Assembly: GCA_011524855.1 (NCBI GenBank) | Contig: WTJK01000040.1 | Location: 7,641 to 61,498 of the forward strand | Direction: 5' to 3' | Source of the DNA: Methanobacteriota archaeon | GTDB lineage: Archaea; Thermoplasmatota; Poseidoniia; Poseidoniales; Poseidoniaceae | DNA: 53,858 nt | Translations under genes and position numbers: made by a program | The notes under the pieces: model-generated | What the model was told of the DNA's origin: nothing | The model's input: the letters and a program-made list of their open reading frames with translations, nothing else | The model's database searches: none | In this document: piece after piece, positions 17,018 to 25,805 of the stretch | Numbering within the stretch: the first letter of the stretch is position 1 | Layout of the letters: each line of letters opens with the position of its first letter

Positions 17018-20000
17018 ATGCATGTTGAATCAAAATCAGCAACCCGCCGCGGTGCGTGGTTGCTCGTTCTGGTGTTCCTTGTTGCCGATGTCAGCGGGCT
17101 GGCGTTGGCGGACCGAGACGCCTCCCCTGTTGCCACCACGCATGCACCACCGATTCTGGTGGACGGGTTGCCGCCGTTGATGTGCGGCGAGGAACTCTGC
17201 GAACGGCCCACTCGAATGATCGACATTGGCGCCCGTCACACCGAAGAGCCGTTCCAATGGTGGCTAAGCTACGGTCCTGACCTGGACTGGAACGGCATGG
17301 ATGACCGGCTCCAGCGCGTGCTGGCCGGGGCTGAATCGGACTCCCCCACCGCCATCACCGGCCCAGACGGCCGTGCAACGGTTGCCATCGTCGTCGATTA
17401 TGCTTGGTATCCCAATGCCGATGACGTCGCCGGCTTGGTGGACGTTCTCACTGCCCACGGATGGGTGGGTGAGGACGGCGGCGCCTGGTTCCAAACCATG
17501 GATTCCCTCAACGCCGTGGTGGTCGACAAAGTCCCGGTCAGCGCACTGATGGACATCTATCACCTCGAAGGCGTGGTGGTTGTGGAACAACAAAACGTCA
17601 TGGTGCCGTTCAACGGCGTGGCCTCGCAAGCTGCACGTGCCATGCCATCGGACGTGTACGCTGCCAGCACTTACGAACGCGGTTACTACGGTGAGGGCGT
17701 TGTCATTGCTGTGCTCGACACGGGGGTTGACAACGAACACCGTTCCCTCAACGATTTCGACGATATCGACGACGACCCGGACAGCGATGCAACCAGTTAC
17801 AACGACCAAAAGTGGGTGGCCGGTTACGACGCCACCTCCTCGGCTTCAAACCCCGACGGCACCACCGACCCTGACGACGGGCAAGGCCACGGCACGCACG
17901 TGGCGGCCACGGCCCTTGGGACGGGCGGTGCTCAGCGCGTTCACACCGGGTCGGGCATGGGCGCCTATCTTGTCGACATCAAGGTCCTCACCGATGCCGG
18001 GGGTACCAATTCCCAGTATTCACTCAACGGCATCCAGTGGATGATCAACAACGTCAACACCGATTGGGGAAACAACGAGTCCAGTCGAGGCATCCAGGTC
18101 GCCTCAATGTCGTTTGGCTCCCTCGCGAGCCCACTCAACCCCGGTGACGAAGGGGACAACGGCTCGGGAGCTGAAGCCCGTTTGGTCAACGACGCCACAA
18201 CCGCTGGCATTGCCTGTGTGGTGGCGATGGGCAACGACGGAAGCCGCCGCGTCCCGTCCCCGGCCAGCGCTGATTCATCCATCGCCGTTGGTGCTGCTGA
18301 CGACCGAAACACCGTGAACCGGACCAACGATGTCGTGGCGGATTATTCGAACTACGGGCCACGGTTGGACGACGGCGACGACGATGAATGGGACGAACTC
18401 AAGCCGGACGTGACCGCTTTTGGTAGCGGCATCATGTCCGCTTCTGCGGCAACCGGTCCTTCGTTGCCTGGCCAACCCGAGCGTCCGCTGGCCGACAACG
18501 ATTACGAAAACAAAGACGGGACCAGCATGGCGACACCGGTGGTGTCGGGCATCGTGGCCGTTCTCCTGCAGGCTGATGACTCGCTCGAACCGTTGGAAAT
18601 TCGAGACATTCTGCGCAACTCCTCTGAGCAACGCGGGTCGGCCACGGAGCCCGGCATCTCCGACCGTTGGAACGACCAATGGGGCTTCGGTCTCGTGGAC
18701 GCTTCTTGTGCCCTTGACCGAGTCCTCGACCGTGTCTGCACGCCGTTGGAGGACAACGGCGACATCGTGATTGACCCCCCTCCCGGTGACGATGATTTCG
18801 GTTACGATGTGAGCATCTCTTCGCTGACCAACGGCACGCTGGTGCTGGCGGGGGATCAACTGACTGTCCAGGGCACCACCGACATCACGGAGCACAACTA
18901 CGAGGAGGTTCAGATCAAGATCGAACAAGTGCTCGATGGAGGCACGTCGAACATCCTCATGGACTGGTCCAACAGCGGTGGGTCGGTGGAGCAGTGGTAC
19001 CTCGACATCACGGTGGACGATGATTGGGCCGTGCTTGACGAGCAATATTCCTTGGTCATGGTTCGAGGCGTCACCGGGATGGGCGAGACGTCCAGCATCG
19101 ATCTTCGGGTGATTCACATCTCCCAACTCTCAGCAAGCATCGTTTCGCCACCGCTGGGCACCGCTTTGGTGGGCAGCGTGACCTTTGAGGGGACGGCCAT
19201 CGGTTCGGAACCCGACCGGCTTGAGTACAAAATTGACAACGGCGAATGGATGGCTGGTGACACGCTTGACCCGGACGTAAGCGGGGAGCAGGCGTGGTCG
19301 TTCAGCTGGGATTCCACTGCGGTGGACGACGGCAACCACCGCATCAGTGTGCGCATGGTCAACCTCAGCGGTGATGCGAGCGACATCGTTCGACGCAGCT
19401 ACGAAGTCGACAACCTTCCCGCCGCACCGAATTTCGCCTTCACGGGCAACGTCGAGGTGCTCGAAGGCGGGGTGGGTGTGAACAACGCCGTGGCAGGGAC
19501 GGTGCTTCAAATCCGATTCGAAGTGCGCAACATTGGCGACCTGGATGCTGGTGAAGTCTTCCTGCGGGTCAGCGGGCCAGGCGATGTGTCACCCACCTTC
19601 CCCTCGGAAGGCAAGTTGTCGGAATTGGAGCAGGGTGAAACGGTGCGAGCCAATCTCTACTGGTGGGCCACGGAGGCAGGCACGCATGAGGTCACCCTGG
19701 CCGTGGATCCCAATCGACAGTACGACGATCCCGACACCACCGACAACACGTACTCGTTCACGTTCACCGTCGATGAGCGTCCGGTCGAACCGATGCTCCG
19801 CTTTTTGCCCGGGGCTGCGCGAGCCGATCCCAGCATTCCCCAGCCCGGTGCCCCGTTCAACATCGTGCTGCGGTTGGACAACCTCGGTCAGTCCCCAGCA
19901 AGCAACCTCAACATCGGTCTTGAGCGCTGGGTCGAGGGCATTGGCTGGTACCGCATCGATGACAAAACCGTGACAAGCATCCAAGGGTCGCAAACGTCCT

Positions 20001-21925
20001 CGGGATACCAATTCATTCGTTTTGCTGATGTCAGCAACGAGACGGGGGCGGTGTCCTACCGTGCTGTTCTGAGCGGCTCAGGCGTGGAATTGGCTCACAG
20101 CGAAGCCCGGTTCAACGTCACCGTCGCCGAGTATCAGGTCGGCTCCAACATCAACGTCCCGCTGGGGTCGAGCGAGACCGTGGTCGATTGGGTTGGCGTT
20201 GATGGTGGCGGTCTGCTGTTCACCACGCGAGATGGAAGCCTCTACGCCCGAACCGTGAGCAACCAACTGGCGGTGCTTGGGGAAACCATGGTGGAAGAAG
20301 GTTGGGGTGGAGAACTCGCCACGTTGCAACGTGACGACGGTTTGGTGCACATGGCGTGGACTCGCCGTGCGCTGAGCCCTGAGGGGTACTACCTGACCGA
20401 CATCGCCATGGCGTCCATCACGGCCTCCGGCAAGACCACGCCCAAGCACTATCACATGACCCCGCTGAAACTTTCCGAGGGCGCCTACTTCGGATTCGCC
20501 ATGGACGAGCACGACGGGACGGTCGTGCTGACGGGGTATCATCGGGACAAAGCCACCGGCGGATCGTGGCAAGACATCACCTCCATTTTCGTCCTCTCCT
20601 CTTCCACGCCCGATCGCGGTTCTTCTTGGGGCAACGCCCTCACGGTGCTCAGCGACATTGACATTCGTTCCGACGATGCGCAGCCATTGGCGGTAGCGTT
20701 TGGTGAAGAACACCTCCACGTGCTCTACCAGGAGTACCGTTCGGACGTGACCGGCATCGAGCGTGTGGGCCTGATGTACACCCACGGGTCCTTTGCAGAG
20801 GCGTCATGGAGTTTCCAATCCTCGGTGGGTGACGACGCTTCCAACCCTGTGTTGTCGGTGAACGTGGTGGACGGGGAGGACCGCTTGTTCGCCGCATGGA
20901 TCGAAGGGGCCGGTAAAACGGCTGTTGTTCAAACCGTCAACACCAACGCCGTCTGGTCTGCGGATTCTCCCAACGGACTGGCCTCCCCGGGTGTGGAACG
21001 CCTCGCTGTCATGTCAACGGAAGACGGCACCTACCTGTTCCACGATGAGATGACGCCCAACGGCCCGGTAACTCGGTTGGGGATGGTGATGGACCACGAC
21101 GGGATGGCCATCAACGGCATGTCCAACTTCGTCGCCCCAGAGCGCCTCATCAAGGCTGCTTTGCTTGACCAGGATGTGGTGGTGCTGACCCTTTCTGCAA
21201 CGGGGACCGAGGCCCTGACCAAACTCGCCGCCATCGACTCGGACGGGGATGACACCGGTGCAGAGGGATGGTTGGACAGCATCATTCGCTACCTGCCGGT
21301 GTCATCGCAAGACCAAGCGGTGACACTGTTGGGTGTCAGCGGTGTTGGTCTGTTCATGTTCCTTGTCCTTGTGTCCGTCCTTGTTCGGCGGTCCCGGCGG
21401 GACGAAGAAGCGTTGCTCTCGTCGATGGAGCAAGGCGACGGCGACGGCGTCGAGCTGATGATTCAACCCGAGGTCGATCAAGGACCCTTGCTCACCGTCG
21501 AGGACGAGGGCGAGGAGGCTCTTGTGATTCATGCAACCGTGGACGAGGAGTCGGACGAAGAGATCAGTCTCGCCGAGACGCTGGAACAAAAGGTCGAGGA
21601 GGGTGAAGGCAACGCTCGACTTGAACGCCGGATGCGCCGAAAACAACAACGTGAGATGAAAGAACACTTGGACGCCGCCATGGGTCACCTTCCAGGGCCG
21701 ACCGGTCCAGCCGAAGGGGCAGCGCTGCCCCTTCCTGTGCTGCCCTTGCCGGTTGACCTGCCGCCGCCGGGTCAACTCCCACTCCCCACCCCGGGCGGCA
21801 TCGCTCCGCTGCCAGAACTCAAGCGTCAAGCCACCTGCCCTCAATGCAAAGCGACCTTTGGCGTTAAGGACTTGATGCTACGCAGGTTGCCATGTCCGGT
21901 GTGCAGCACGGAAATCGTTCTTTGA
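17018..21925 (+). CDS. Giant subtilisin-like (S8) serine protease with CARDB-like region, TM and cytoplasmic zinc ribbon
   Basis: Signal peptide; Asp 'VIAVLDTGVDNEHRSL', His 'DGQGHGTHVAATALG', Ser 'DGTSMATPVVSGIVAVLL'; TM 'LLGVSGVGLFMFLVLVSVLVRRSRR'; C-terminal 'ATCPQCKATFGVKDLMLRRLPCPVCSTEIVL'; purine-rich 'gggaggcgg' before ATG. Confidence 0.9.
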   Translation: MHVESKSATRRGAWLLVLVFLVADVSGLALADRDASPVATTHAPPILVDGLPPLMCGEELCERPTRMIDIGARHTEEPFQWWLSYGPDLDWNGMDDRLQRVLAGAESDSPTAITGPDGRATVAIVVDYAWYPNADDVAGLVDVLTAHGWVGEDGGAWFQTMDSLNAVVVDKVPVSALMDIYHLEGVVVVEQQNVMVPFNGVASQAARAMPSDVYAASTYERGYYGEGVVIAVLDTGVDNEHRSLNDFDDIDDDPDSDATSYNDQKWVAGYDATSSASNPDGTTDPDDGQGHGTHVAATALGTGGAQRVHTGSGMGAYLVDIKVLTDAGGTNSQYSLNGIQWMINNVNTDWGNNESSRGIQVASMSFGSLASPLNPGDEGDNGSGAEARLVNDATTAGIACVVAMGNDGSRRVPSPASADSSIAVGAADDRNTVNRTNDVVADYSNYGPRLDDGDDDEWDELKPDVTAFGSGIMSASAATGPSLPGQPERPLADNDYENKDGTSMATPVVSGIVAVLLQADDSLEPLEIRDILRNSSEQRGSATEPGISDRWNDQWGFGLVDASCALDRVLDRVCTPLEDNGDIVIDPPPGDDDFGYDVSISSLTNGTLVLAGDQLTVQGTTDITEHNYEEVQIKIEQVLDGGTSNILMDWSNSGGSVEQWYLDITVDDDWAVLDEQYSLVMVRGVTGMGETSSIDLRVIHISQLSASIVSPPLGTALVGSVTFEGTAIGSEPDRLEYKIDNGEWMAGDTLDPDVSGEQAWSFSWDSTAVDDGNHRISVRMVNLSGDASDIVRRSYEVDNLPAAPNFAFTGNVEVLEGGVGVNNAVAGTVLQIRFEVRNIGDLDAGEVFLRVSGPGDVSPTFPSEGKLSELEQGETVRANLYWWATEAGTHEVTLAVDPNRQYDDPDTTDNTYSFTFTVDERPVEPMLRFLPGAARADPSIPQPGAPFNIVLRLDNLGQSPASNLNIGLERWVEGIGWYRIDDKTVTSIQGSQTSSGYQFIRFADVSNETGAVSYRAVLSGSGVELAHSEARFNVTVAEYQVGSNINVPLGSSETVVDWVGVDGGGLLFTTRDGSLYARTVSNQLAVLGETMVEEGWGGELATLQRDDGLVHMAWTRRALSPEGYYLTDIAMASITASGKTTPKHYHMTPLKLSEGAYFGFAMDEHDGTVVLTGYHRDKATGGSWQDITSIFVLSSSTPDRGSSWGNALTVLSDIDIRSDDAQPLAVAFGEEHLHVLYQEYRSDVTGIERVGLMYTHGSFAEASWSFQSSVGDDASNPVLSVNVVDGEDRLFAAWIEGAGKTAVVQTVNTNAVWSADSPNGLASPGVERLAVMSTEDGTYLFHDEMTPNGPVTRLGMVMDHDGMAINGMSNFVAPERLIKAALLDQDVVVLTLSATGTEALTKLAAIDSDGDDTGAEGWLDSIIRYLPVSSQDQAVTLLGVSGVGLFMFLVLVSVLVRRSRRDEEALLSSMEQGDGDGVELMIQPEVDQGPLLTVEDEGEEALVIHATVDEESDEEISLAETLEQKVEEGEGNARLERRMRRKQQREMKEHLDAAMGHLPGPTGPAEGAALPLPVLPLPVDLPPPGQLPLPTPGGIAPLPELKRQATCPQCKATFGVKDLMLRRLPCPVCSTEIVL

Positions 21926-21934
21926 GGGGTCAAG

Positions 21935-23758
21935 ATGTGTGGAATTTTTGCATACCACGGCCAGCAACAGGCCCTGCCGCTTCTGGTGGAGGGTCTGCGT
22001 CGATTGGAATACCGCGGGTACGACTCCACGGGTGTCGCCCTTGCCAACGGCAACGAAGTCGTGCGATTTCGTACGGTGGGCAAGGTCGGTAACCTGCACA
22101 CGGTCCTCCCTTCCGACCACCCGGCGACCAAGGGCATCGCTCACACCCGGTGGGCGACGCACGGCGGTGTGACCGAGGCCAACACCCACCCGCATGCTTC
22201 CTTTGACGGAGAAGTGCAACTGGTCCATAACGGAATCATCGAAAATTTCCGTCAACTAAAGGCTCAACTGAGCGCTGCGGGCATCACATGCACCAGCGAA
22301 ACGGATTCCGAAGTGCTCGCTCACCATGTGGCCCTGGGCCTCAAGGAAGGCCGATCCCCTGAGGAAGCCGTAGCGGCGGTGCTGAACAAAGCGCGTGGGA
22401 CGTGGGGCCTGTGCGTCATGTTCAACGCTCACGACGCCTTGGTGTGTGCCCGTCACGGTTCACCCCTCATCATCGGAAAGGGCGACGGGGAGATGTTTGT
22501 GTCCAGCGACCCTCACCCACTCGCTTCGCACACCAACCGCGTGATTTACCTTGAGGACGGCGACTTGGCCACGATCACCTCCGACGGTGTGCGGGTGTCT
22601 CGGCTCGGTGGTCAAGAGGTTGAGGCCAATGTTACTGTGCTGGACAACGATTGGGGTGAATCCGAATTGGGCGATTCGCCTCATTTCATGCACAAGGAAA
22701 TCCACGAACAACCCGACGCCCTGCGTCACTGCATCGCTGGTCGTGTGGAACGCACCTTGGGCAAAGGACACCTCGGTGGCATGAAGCTCACCCACGAAAC
22801 CATCGTCCAAACGCCCCATGTCAAGTTGCTGGGTTGCGGCACCTCGTTTCACGCCGCCGAAATCGGTCAAATGTTGATCGAAAACATGGCGCGAATTCCC
22901 TCCGTGGCTCACATTTCAAGCGAGTACCGAAGCAACGAACCGGTCATCAATCCCAAGGCTCTCCATCTGGCAATTTCGCAATCGGGTGAAACCGCCGACA
23001 CCATCGCTGCCATCAAAGAAATTCACTTGAAAGGCGGGCAAGCCTTTGGCGTGGTCAACGTGGTGGGGTCCACCATCGCTCGGCTGTGCGGGCAAGGTGT
23101 GTACATTCACTCTGGTCCGGAGCAGTCCGTCGCCTCCACCAAGGCGTTTACGAACATGGTGGCGGCGTTGACGATTTTTGCCACCCAACTGGGGCGAACC
23201 GGCAACCTGTCTCGAAACGAAGGGCGTGCCATCATGGAGGGTCTGCAACAGGCACCGCACCTCATGGAAGCCTACTTCGACAACCCGGGTCCCATCGACG
23301 AAGCCGTCGACTTGCTCTGCAACGCAAAATCGGTGCTGTTTTTGGGCCGTGGACTCTCTGCCCCCGTCGCGAAGGAAGGTGCATTGAAACTCATGGAAAT
23401 TGCTTACATCCCGTGCTTGGCGTATCCGGCGGGAGAAATGAAGCACGGACCCATTGCCCTGCTGGAAGAGGGGAGTCCAGTGGTGGTCATTGCTCCCAAC
23501 GACCACGTGAAAGCAAAGACGTTGTCGGCCATCCACGAATGCCGGGCTCGAGGTGCGCGAATCATTTTGATTCATGAAAAAGGCGATGTTATTGCGGAAG
23601 AAGGTGATGTGAGCATCGCCGTCCCGGCGATTCATCCGTTGTTGACGCCCTTGCTGACGGTCGTGCCGCTTCAACTGATGGCGTACCGAGCCGCTGTGAA
23701 GTTGGGTCGCGATGTTGACCGACCCCGAAACCTTGCGAAATCCGTGACCGTTGAGTGA
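21935..23758 (+). CDS. glmS: Glutamine-fructose-6-phosphate aminotransferase (isomerizing)
   Basis: 'MCGIFAYHGQQQALPLLVEGLRRLEYRGYDSTGVAL', SIS motifs 'LLGCGTSFHAAEIG' and 'ISQSGETADT', C-terminal 'LAKSVTVE'. Confidence 0.97.
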   Translation: MCGIFAYHGQQQALPLLVEGLRRLEYRGYDSTGVALANGNEVVRFRTVGKVGNLHTVLPSDHPATKGIAHTRWATHGGVTEANTHPHASFDGEVQLVHNGIIENFRQLKAQLSAAGITCTSETDSEVLAHHVALGLKEGRSPEEAVAAVLNKARGTWGLCVMFNAHDALVCARHGSPLIIGKGDGEMFVSSDPHPLASHTNRVIYLEDGDLATITSDGVRVSRLGGQEVEANVTVLDNDWGESELGDSPHFMHKEIHEQPDALRHCIAGRVERTLGKGHLGGMKLTHETIVQTPHVKLLGCGTSFHAAEIGQMLIENMARIPSVAHISSEYRSNEPVINPKALHLAISQSGETADTIAAIKEIHLKGGQAFGVVNVVGSTIARLCGQGVYIHSGPEQSVASTKAFTNMVAALTIFATQLGRTGNLSRNEGRAIMEGLQQAPHLMEAYFDNPGPIDEAVDLLCNAKSVLFLGRGLSAPVAKEGALKLMEIAYIPCLAYPAGEMKHGPIALLEEGSPVVVIAPNDHVKAKTLSAIHECRARGARIILIHEKGDVIAEEGDVSIAVPAIHPLLTPLLTVVPLQLMAYRAAVKLGRDVDRPRNLAKSVTVE

Positions 23759-23844
23759 ACGCTACGGTCGTCATCAGCGGTTCATGAAACCCAACTTGGC
23801 AGAGAAGTGGGTAGCACCTGTGGAAGCGCCGCTGTCGGGCGGTG

Positions 23845-24564
23845 TCAGAGGACGCTGAAACGCTGTTCTTCCTCTTTCCAGTTGAACGGCTTGTAACCGA
23901 GCATGTGACGCGTGTGACGCATCTTGATGATTCCAATTTTCCTTTGCACATCGTCGTTTGAGCGCTCCATCACCAAATGAACCACGCTATCGGAGAGGTA
24001 GTCTTCAACGCCGTATTCGCCAAACTGTTTGTGGTCTTCGCCCGTCATTTCACAGATGAAAAACGACGTGAGTTCCAAACGGCGAACGGCTTCAAAGAGG
24101 CGGAAGATCTCGTCTCGCGGGTTGTCCATTTTCGTCAAGGTGAAGAACGCTCCCAACGAATCGAACACCAAGATTTCGAAACCGATGGATTGCCGGTAGG
24201 AGGTCAGTTGCTTGATGAGTTGGCCCATCCAATCCACGCGGTTGTTCATGCCTTGCTCGTCCAACTGGACGCGAAGGTCCGAGAGGTCGATGATGGCAAT
24301 GCGGTTGCGGACGCGTGGGTCGTCGACGTTCATGCCCATGTTGGCCATGTGGGAGCGGAGCGACTCCTTCCCTTGTTCAAGCGTGACATAGATGCCACTG
24401 GTTTCACCGTAGAGCACTGCGTTGTAGAGCATGGAGAAGGTCAGGCTGGATTTCATGGCTCCGGAGGCACCGGCCACGATAGCGATGTGACCTTGCGGAA
24501 TCCCCCCTTCCATGTTTTCATCCAGGCCCTCAATGTGTGTAGGAATGCGTTCAATCGTCACCAT
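23845..24564 (-). CDS. KaiC/RAD55-like single-domain ATPase
   Basis: 'GLDENMEGGIPQGHIAIVAGASGAMKSSLTFSMLYNAV', Walker B 'FEILVFDSLGAFF'. Confidence 0.85.
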   Translation of the reverse strand: MVTIERIPTHIEGLDENMEGGIPQGHIAIVAGASGAMKSSLTFSMLYNAVLYGETSGIYVTLEQGKESLRSHMANMGMNVDDPRVRNRIAIIDLSDLRVQLDEQGMNNRVDWMGQLIKQLTSYRQSIGFEILVFDSLGAFFTLTKMDNPRDEIFRLFEAVRRLELTSFFICEMTGEDHKQFGEYGVEDYLSDSVVHLVMERSNDDVQRKIGIIKMRHTRHMLGYKPFNWKEEEQRFSVL

Positions 24565-24659
24565 GGGGTTCCCTCGCTCCCCGGTGTTCGTCCCAATTCT
24601 TCAACCTCTCCCCTTGGCAGAATGAGAACGACCATGAGCAGTCCATGTTTCGGTGGAAC

Positions 24660-25244
24660 ATGCGCATCCATTTGGCATCCAACTCGCCTCGACGAATGGC
24701 CGTGCTCACGGAGCGTTACGACGAGGTTGTTCAACATGGATTGGAGGAGGTTGACGAAACGCCTCCTCCTGGAACAGTTGGCCACCAAGTGTTGACGATT
24801 TGCCAACGCAAAGCGGATGCCGTTCTGGCTTCCGACCCTTCAACGGCGATTGTCGTAGCAGACACCATGATTGCCGACCCGGATGATCTGTCGTTGAGCA
24901 TGGGGAAACCGAGGGATATGGCCCACGCTGCGACCATGCTTCACCGCCTCCAAGGACGGCACCATCAGGTGTGGACCGCCACCGGCGTGCGGGCCTTGGG
25001 TGAATGGCGTTTCTGGTGCGAATCGGCCACGGTGAAGTTCCCGTCATTTTCGGACGAGGTCATGGATCACCTGCTCCAAACGGAATCCTGGCGTGGCAAG
25101 GCAGGTGCTTACGATCTTCACGGTGAGATGGGTCAGCACGCAACCCTTGTGGACGGTGAGGCATGCACCGTGTTGGGTTTGGCCGCGTCGGCCCTCGAAT
25201 GGCTGGACGAGCTCACCGAGGCAACGGATCACATGAGCGGCTGA
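24660..25244 (+). CDS. Maf-like nucleotide pyrophosphatase
   Basis: 'IHLASNSPRRMAVLTE', 'AIVVADTMI', 'MGKPRDMAHAATMLHRLQGRHHQVWTATGV', 'GKAGAYDLHGEMG'. Confidence 0.88.
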   Translation: MRIHLASNSPRRMAVLTERYDEVVQHGLEEVDETPPPGTVGHQVLTICQRKADAVLASDPSTAIVVADTMIADPDDLSLSMGKPRDMAHAATMLHRLQGRHHQVWTATGVRALGEWRFWCESATVKFPSFSDEVMDHLLQTESWRGKAGAYDLHGEMGQHATLVDGEACTVLGLAASALEWLDELTEATDHMSG

Positions 25245-25795
25245 AGTCCCAGTCGGTGCTTCTGTGCATCCACCACCGTGCCCACGCCGGGCAGCATCAG
25301 AAGTTTGTCCTCAGCGTCGAGGGCGAAGGCGTTGATGCGTGCCTGATCGCATGCGAATTTCAGGTCACGACGGCATGCCATCTGATGGCTTTCCATGTGC
25401 ACCAATGGGCGGAGGTCAACGATGACGGTGTCCCCTTCCATCACGCGCTGGAGGATGGCGGCGGTGTGAATTCGCTTCATCTCGTCCGGTGCCACGTATC
25501 GCAGCGCTGTCGTTGCCAGTTGAGGAGGGCGCGTGACGTGAAGACCAAGGTCGTGGAACGGTTCCCCGTCGGGTGTGACGGGACCGTTCCAATTCTCTGG
25601 CACCGGCAACGGTTCAACGGGGGGTGTGCCATCCCCCACGCTGTCGATGGTCACCGGCGGCGATGGTGGGGTGGCGGGCGCACCATCGGTCAACGGCTCG
25701 GTCGGTGGGGCGGGGTTGGCTTGCGTTTGCGTGCGACGCTGGCCTCCTTTTGCTTCCGGGTCGGGGAGCCCAAAGAACTGCCACAAGTTGCCCAT
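25229..25795 (-). CDS. SepF-like cell division protein
   Basis: N-terminal amphipathic segment 'MGNLWQFFGL', Pro-rich linker, then 'VMEGDTVIVDLRPLVHMESHQMACRRDLKFACDQARINAFALDAEDKLLMLPGVGTVVD'. Confidence 0.72.
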   Translation of the reverse strand: MGNLWQFFGLPDPEAKGGQRRTQTQANPAPPTEPLTDGAPATPPSPPVTIDSVGDGTPPVEPLPVPENWNGPVTPDGEPFHDLGLHVTRPPQLATTALRYVAPDEMKRIHTAAILQRVMEGDTVIVDLRPLVHMESHQMACRRDLKFACDQARINAFALDAEDKLLMLPGVGTVVDAQKHRLGLQPLM

Positions 25796-25805
25796 GCCCT
25801 TCACC

